Part shown: piece by piece, positions 14,568-17,052 of the stretch
Position numbering within the stretch: the first letter of the stretch is position 1
Layout: every line of letters starts with the position of its first letter
NCBI GenBank assembly: GCA_030148625.1
Contig: JASBTC010000131.1
Location: forward strand, 1-17,052
Origin: Sphingobium sp.
GTDB lineage: Bacteria; Pseudomonadota; Alphaproteobacteria; Sphingomonadales; Sphingomonadaceae
Length of the DNA: 17,052 nucleotides
Direction of reading: 5' to 3'
Program-made: the position numbers and the translations under genes
The notes under the pieces: generated by a model
What the model saw: the letters and a program-made list of their open reading frames with translations, nothing else
What the model was told of the DNA's origin: nothing
Database searches by the model: none

Positions 14568-14636
14568 GGGCCTCGAGGCGGTGGCCCATCCGGCGCTGAG
14601 GGCGCGGATCGCCACCGTCCTTCGGTCCGGATCCGC
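14567..14636. other. Two further hairpins between convergent genes
   Basis: TGGGCC (14567-14572) pairs with GGCCCA (14583-14588). GCGGATC (14604-14610) pairs with GATCCGC (14630-14636), with an inner ACCG/CGGT stem (14614-14617, 14623-14626). Together with the repeat before them they fill the gap between DUF3325 and the CocE-type gene and may stop transcription from both sides. None has a T-run. Confidence 0.45.
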
Positions 14637-14640
14637 CTGA

Positions 14641-16499
14641 TCAGGGCTGCCAGGGCCGCATCGGCAGCTCGATGCTGCTCGCATACCGGCCGCCATGGTG
14701 GATCTGGAACCGCGACTCCCCCTTTGCGGGATAGCGGCGGAACGTGTCGGCATCGGCGCCTGCGATCGCCAGCCTCAGCCGGTGTCCCTTGCGGATCAGC
14801 ACGGCGGTCGGCAGCAGCGGGAAACGCAGTTCCATGACCTGGCCGGGCACCACGGGCTGCGCATCGGCACGGTTGAAGCTACGCGGCACCGGCCCCTGAT
14901 CATAGGGCAGGCTCTTCGGATCGGCGATCTTGCGATGGACGGCGCGCAATTGCCCCTCGGTGATCATCGTCACCCGGCCGTCTGGCGCGACGCTTTCGAG
15001 ATAGGCGAATATCGCGGGATCGTCGTGGCTGGCAGACAGGTTCAGCGTGACGACGGGATAGCCCGCAAGCTCCATGTCGCGCACCTGGGGCGGCCCGTCA
15101 TAGACGATCAGCTTTTTGTCGGCCTCGCGCCGGTCCGGATAGGCGGGCGGGTTGCCGCCCTGGGTCGACCAGCGCGTCTTGTCCCCCGTCGTCGCCGCAT
15201 AATCGACGGCATAGTCGTCGACCCCCGCCGATTTCGGCGCCCTGGATGTCAGCGTCTTGCCAGGCGCCAGCGACAGCCGTTCGACGCGAGTGCCTTCGGG
15301 CGGCCAGACCCTGGTCTGCTTCATCACATCCGCGCCCATCACATAATAATGGATGATGCGGTCGACCTTGCCGCCGTCGAGGATGCGGTGGTGGAAGTCG
15401 CTGCGGATCGCATATTGCGAGTCGAGCGCGGGAATGGGCAGCTTGCGTGCCGGTGCGAACGGATCGCCGTTCAGATGCTGCGAATGGTTGTTCGCGGTGA
15501 TCCAGAGCTCGGCGGGCACTTCGGGGGCCGAACGGAAGCGCGCGAGCGCCGCGTCGGCGGTGCCCGCATCCATCCAAGATCCCCAATATTGTACGGGTTT
15601 GCGCTGCTGCCGGATCCCGGCCAGCGCCGATGCCGGCGACGATCCGAACATCGTATAGCCGTTGGTGCCCTTGTCGTCGCGGAAGGTCTGCTCGGCATAG
15701 GATTCGGGGCCCCAATGTGCACCCTTGCCGTTTAGCGCCTGGCGAAGCTGGCTATAGTCGGCATCGTCGTCGACCGGCTGCAATGTCGGGAACAGCTTGG
15801 GACAGTCGGCCGCACGGATGCGGCAGTCGAGCCCATTGCCTTCGCCGTCGCGGCCCAGGTCGATCTCGCGGGCATTCTCGGCCCAGCCGTTGCGGAACCA
15901 GTCATTGGCGACGCCGCCGGGGAAGAAGAGATTGAGATAGACGTCGAAATCGGCCTGGTAGGGCACGGCGCCGACCAGCGGGGGGCGGGGCGGCTGGTGG
16001 CCCAGTCCGCCGTATCCGCCAGATAGGATCCGCCCGTCGTGATCACCTTGCCGATCGACCAGGGTTGCACCGCCAGATGCGCGATCACTTCGTCCATGTC
16101 GCGCACTTCCTCCGGCCCGATATCGACGAGCCGCGTGCCGAACGAGCTCGTCGATCCGCGCGTGTCGATCACGGCGACGACGTAATCGTTGCGGGTCCAT
16201 GGCATATATTGCCATTCCGCCGAATCCGCGCGGCCGTAGCGCGTCTGGAACAGCAGCACCGGATATTTGTCGTTGCCCGGATTGGCGGGCTTGTAGCGCA
16301 GCGGGAAATAGAGGCTGAGCGCGATGCGGGTGCCGTCGCGCATCGTCAGATAATAGGATTTGTCGCTCCATCCCTTGGGCTTGGGCTGCTTCGCCTCCGC
16401 AGGCTTGGGCGCCGAGGGCTGGGCATTGGAGGTTTGAGCCCCGGATGCGGTTGCGAACAGGCAGGCGGCGAGCGCCAGGCTAGCGACGGATTTGATCAC
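14641..16499 (-). pseudogene. CocE/NonD-family alpha/beta hydrolase, single frameshift
   Basis: Two overlapping frames join into one protein of about 619 residues, the usual family size. The first frame has a signal sequence (MIKSVASLALAAC...), the strand ALSLYFPLRYKP and the nucleophile elbow TGGSYLAD with Ser158. The second frame continues with LVGAVPYQADFD, the catalytic-Asp region WGSWMDAGTADAALARF, a His region ANNHSQHLNGDPF and a C-terminal galactose-binding-like domain typical of X-Pro dipeptidyl-peptidase/CocE relatives. The junction is a run of six G on the plus strand (15980-15985); one more G would restore the frame after about residue 172. As it stands, the first frame ends at 15732 (255 residues). 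GTG 16499 has AAGGAAGG 6 nt upstream. It may be decay, sequencing error or slippage. The substrate, an ester or amide, is unknown. Confidence 0.85.
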
Positions 16500-17052
16500 G
16501 GATGGCCTTCCTTTTCGTGTCGGAAATTGAATTGGGGTCACGATGTCGAAGGTCCGCCACGCGCCGCAACGCTGCCGCAATGAATCGCTGCCAACAGACA
16601 GCCCACAGAAACGAATATCGACCTCATCAGCACCCTCTTTCAATATTATTGTTATTGAGCTCATATTCATATTAACAACGGAGGCGAGTGTCAACGAGGC
16701 GGAAGAGAATTGGTCGCGCGGGTCGACATCATAAAGAGTTCCGGCACCATGTCTCACGATCGAATGAGGCACGGCATTTAGGCGCCTGAGAAAAACGGCA
16801 GAACTGATCAGGATCCGGAAACAGTGATCGCCCAACCGAAAACGAAAAAACACCGCTTCTCTAAAAATAAAGCAAGCTTGCGGCGGCGATCAATGTCGTC
16901 GATCGATATTGGCGATTTAATCTAGCGACCTTCGCTCCTGCATAATTTAATAATTGCCAAACAACGATCCTGGTTAATCAAACAACAATTCCGTGAAACT
17001 CTTTTTTGACTATGCGATTGATCGCTGTCGAGCCTCGGCCTGCCGCGCGTGG
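16500..17052. other. Intergenic region without a convincing gene
   Basis: The region is AT-richer than the rest. It holds the leader and promoter of the CocE-type gene up to about 16700. From there to the window end I see no reading frame with coding character, no tRNA and no clear terminator. Short A/T-rich stretches (for example around 16945-16960) might be promoter elements of a gene beyond the window. Confidence 0.6.
16666..16694 (-). promoter_or_regulatory. Sigma-70-type promoter of the CocE-type gene
   Basis: On the minus strand, a perfect TTGACA (16694-16689) is followed after 17 nt by TATGAA (16671-16666, 4 of 6 to TATAAT). Transcription would begin near 16659, giving a leader of about 160 nt before GTG 16499. 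A perfect TGAGCTCA palindrome (16656-16663) sits at the expected start point and could be an operator half; that is inference. Confidence 0.6.

Noticed and set aside
16543..16734. A 63-codon open frame on the plus strand in the terminal intergenic region
   Set aside because: No ribosome site and no family resemblance; it overlaps the CocE promoter and leader.
1..17052. CRISPR array, phage genes, toxin-antitoxin or defence system
   Set aside because: I found no regularly spaced repeats, transposase, integrase or recognised defence protein; the genes are housekeeping, export and iron-uptake functions.

Overview
The window looks like chromosomal DNA of a sphingomonad-type alphaproteobacterium (Sphingomonadales). 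The evidence is high GC content, the linked set infA-maf-RNase E/G-like-yacG-tRNA-Phe, a PetP-like MarR gene divergent from a branched-chain aminotransferase, and a TonB receptor with a DDIIVTA-type TonB box. The genus is inference; there is no rRNA or other direct marker.

Layout. (1) 1-3323: an exported 8-strand-type outer-membrane protein (-), a Tat-type DUF885 metal-dependent hydrolase (-), and a small SgcJ/SnoaL-like protein (+). (2) 3365-5464: housekeeping genes read leftward as infA, maf, a compact RNase E/G-like gene, yacG and tRNA-Phe, with very short spacings or overlaps. (3) 5579-8235: a DUF815 ATPase and a MarR regulator (-), divergent from ilvE (+), which ends in a clear intrinsic terminator followed by tRNA-Gln(UUG). 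(4) 8426-9814: an exported M20 peptidase (-). (5) 10033-14479: an iron-uptake operon (+) of TonB-dependent siderophore receptor, DUF3649 membrane protein, PepSY transmembrane protein (FoxB/PiuB type) and DUF3325 membrane protein, preceded by a Fur-box-like site. The receptor brings ferri-siderophore across the outer membrane, and the inner-membrane partners are the sort thought to reduce or release the iron. (6) 14641-16499: a CocE/NonD alpha/beta hydrolase (-) broken by one frameshift in a run of six G, with a good sigma-70 promoter upstream. (7) 16500-17052: AT-richer DNA without a convincing gene.

The most unusual content is non-coding. First, a 44-nt hairpin element occurs at 82-125 and 14521-14564, at the same length and with four compensatory base-pair changes, inside a longer conserved frame (72-128 and 14511-14567). 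A 17-nt exact half copy lies at 2826-2842. Second, a 129-bp nested palindrome (46 paired positions) sits at 12242-12370 inside the 5' part of the DUF3649 reading frame, directly after the siderophore receptor. Third, the CocE-type gene carries the homopolymer frameshift. No phage, IS transposase, CRISPR array or defence system is visible. Nothing here is a clear new multi-gene system; the repeats are the best leads.
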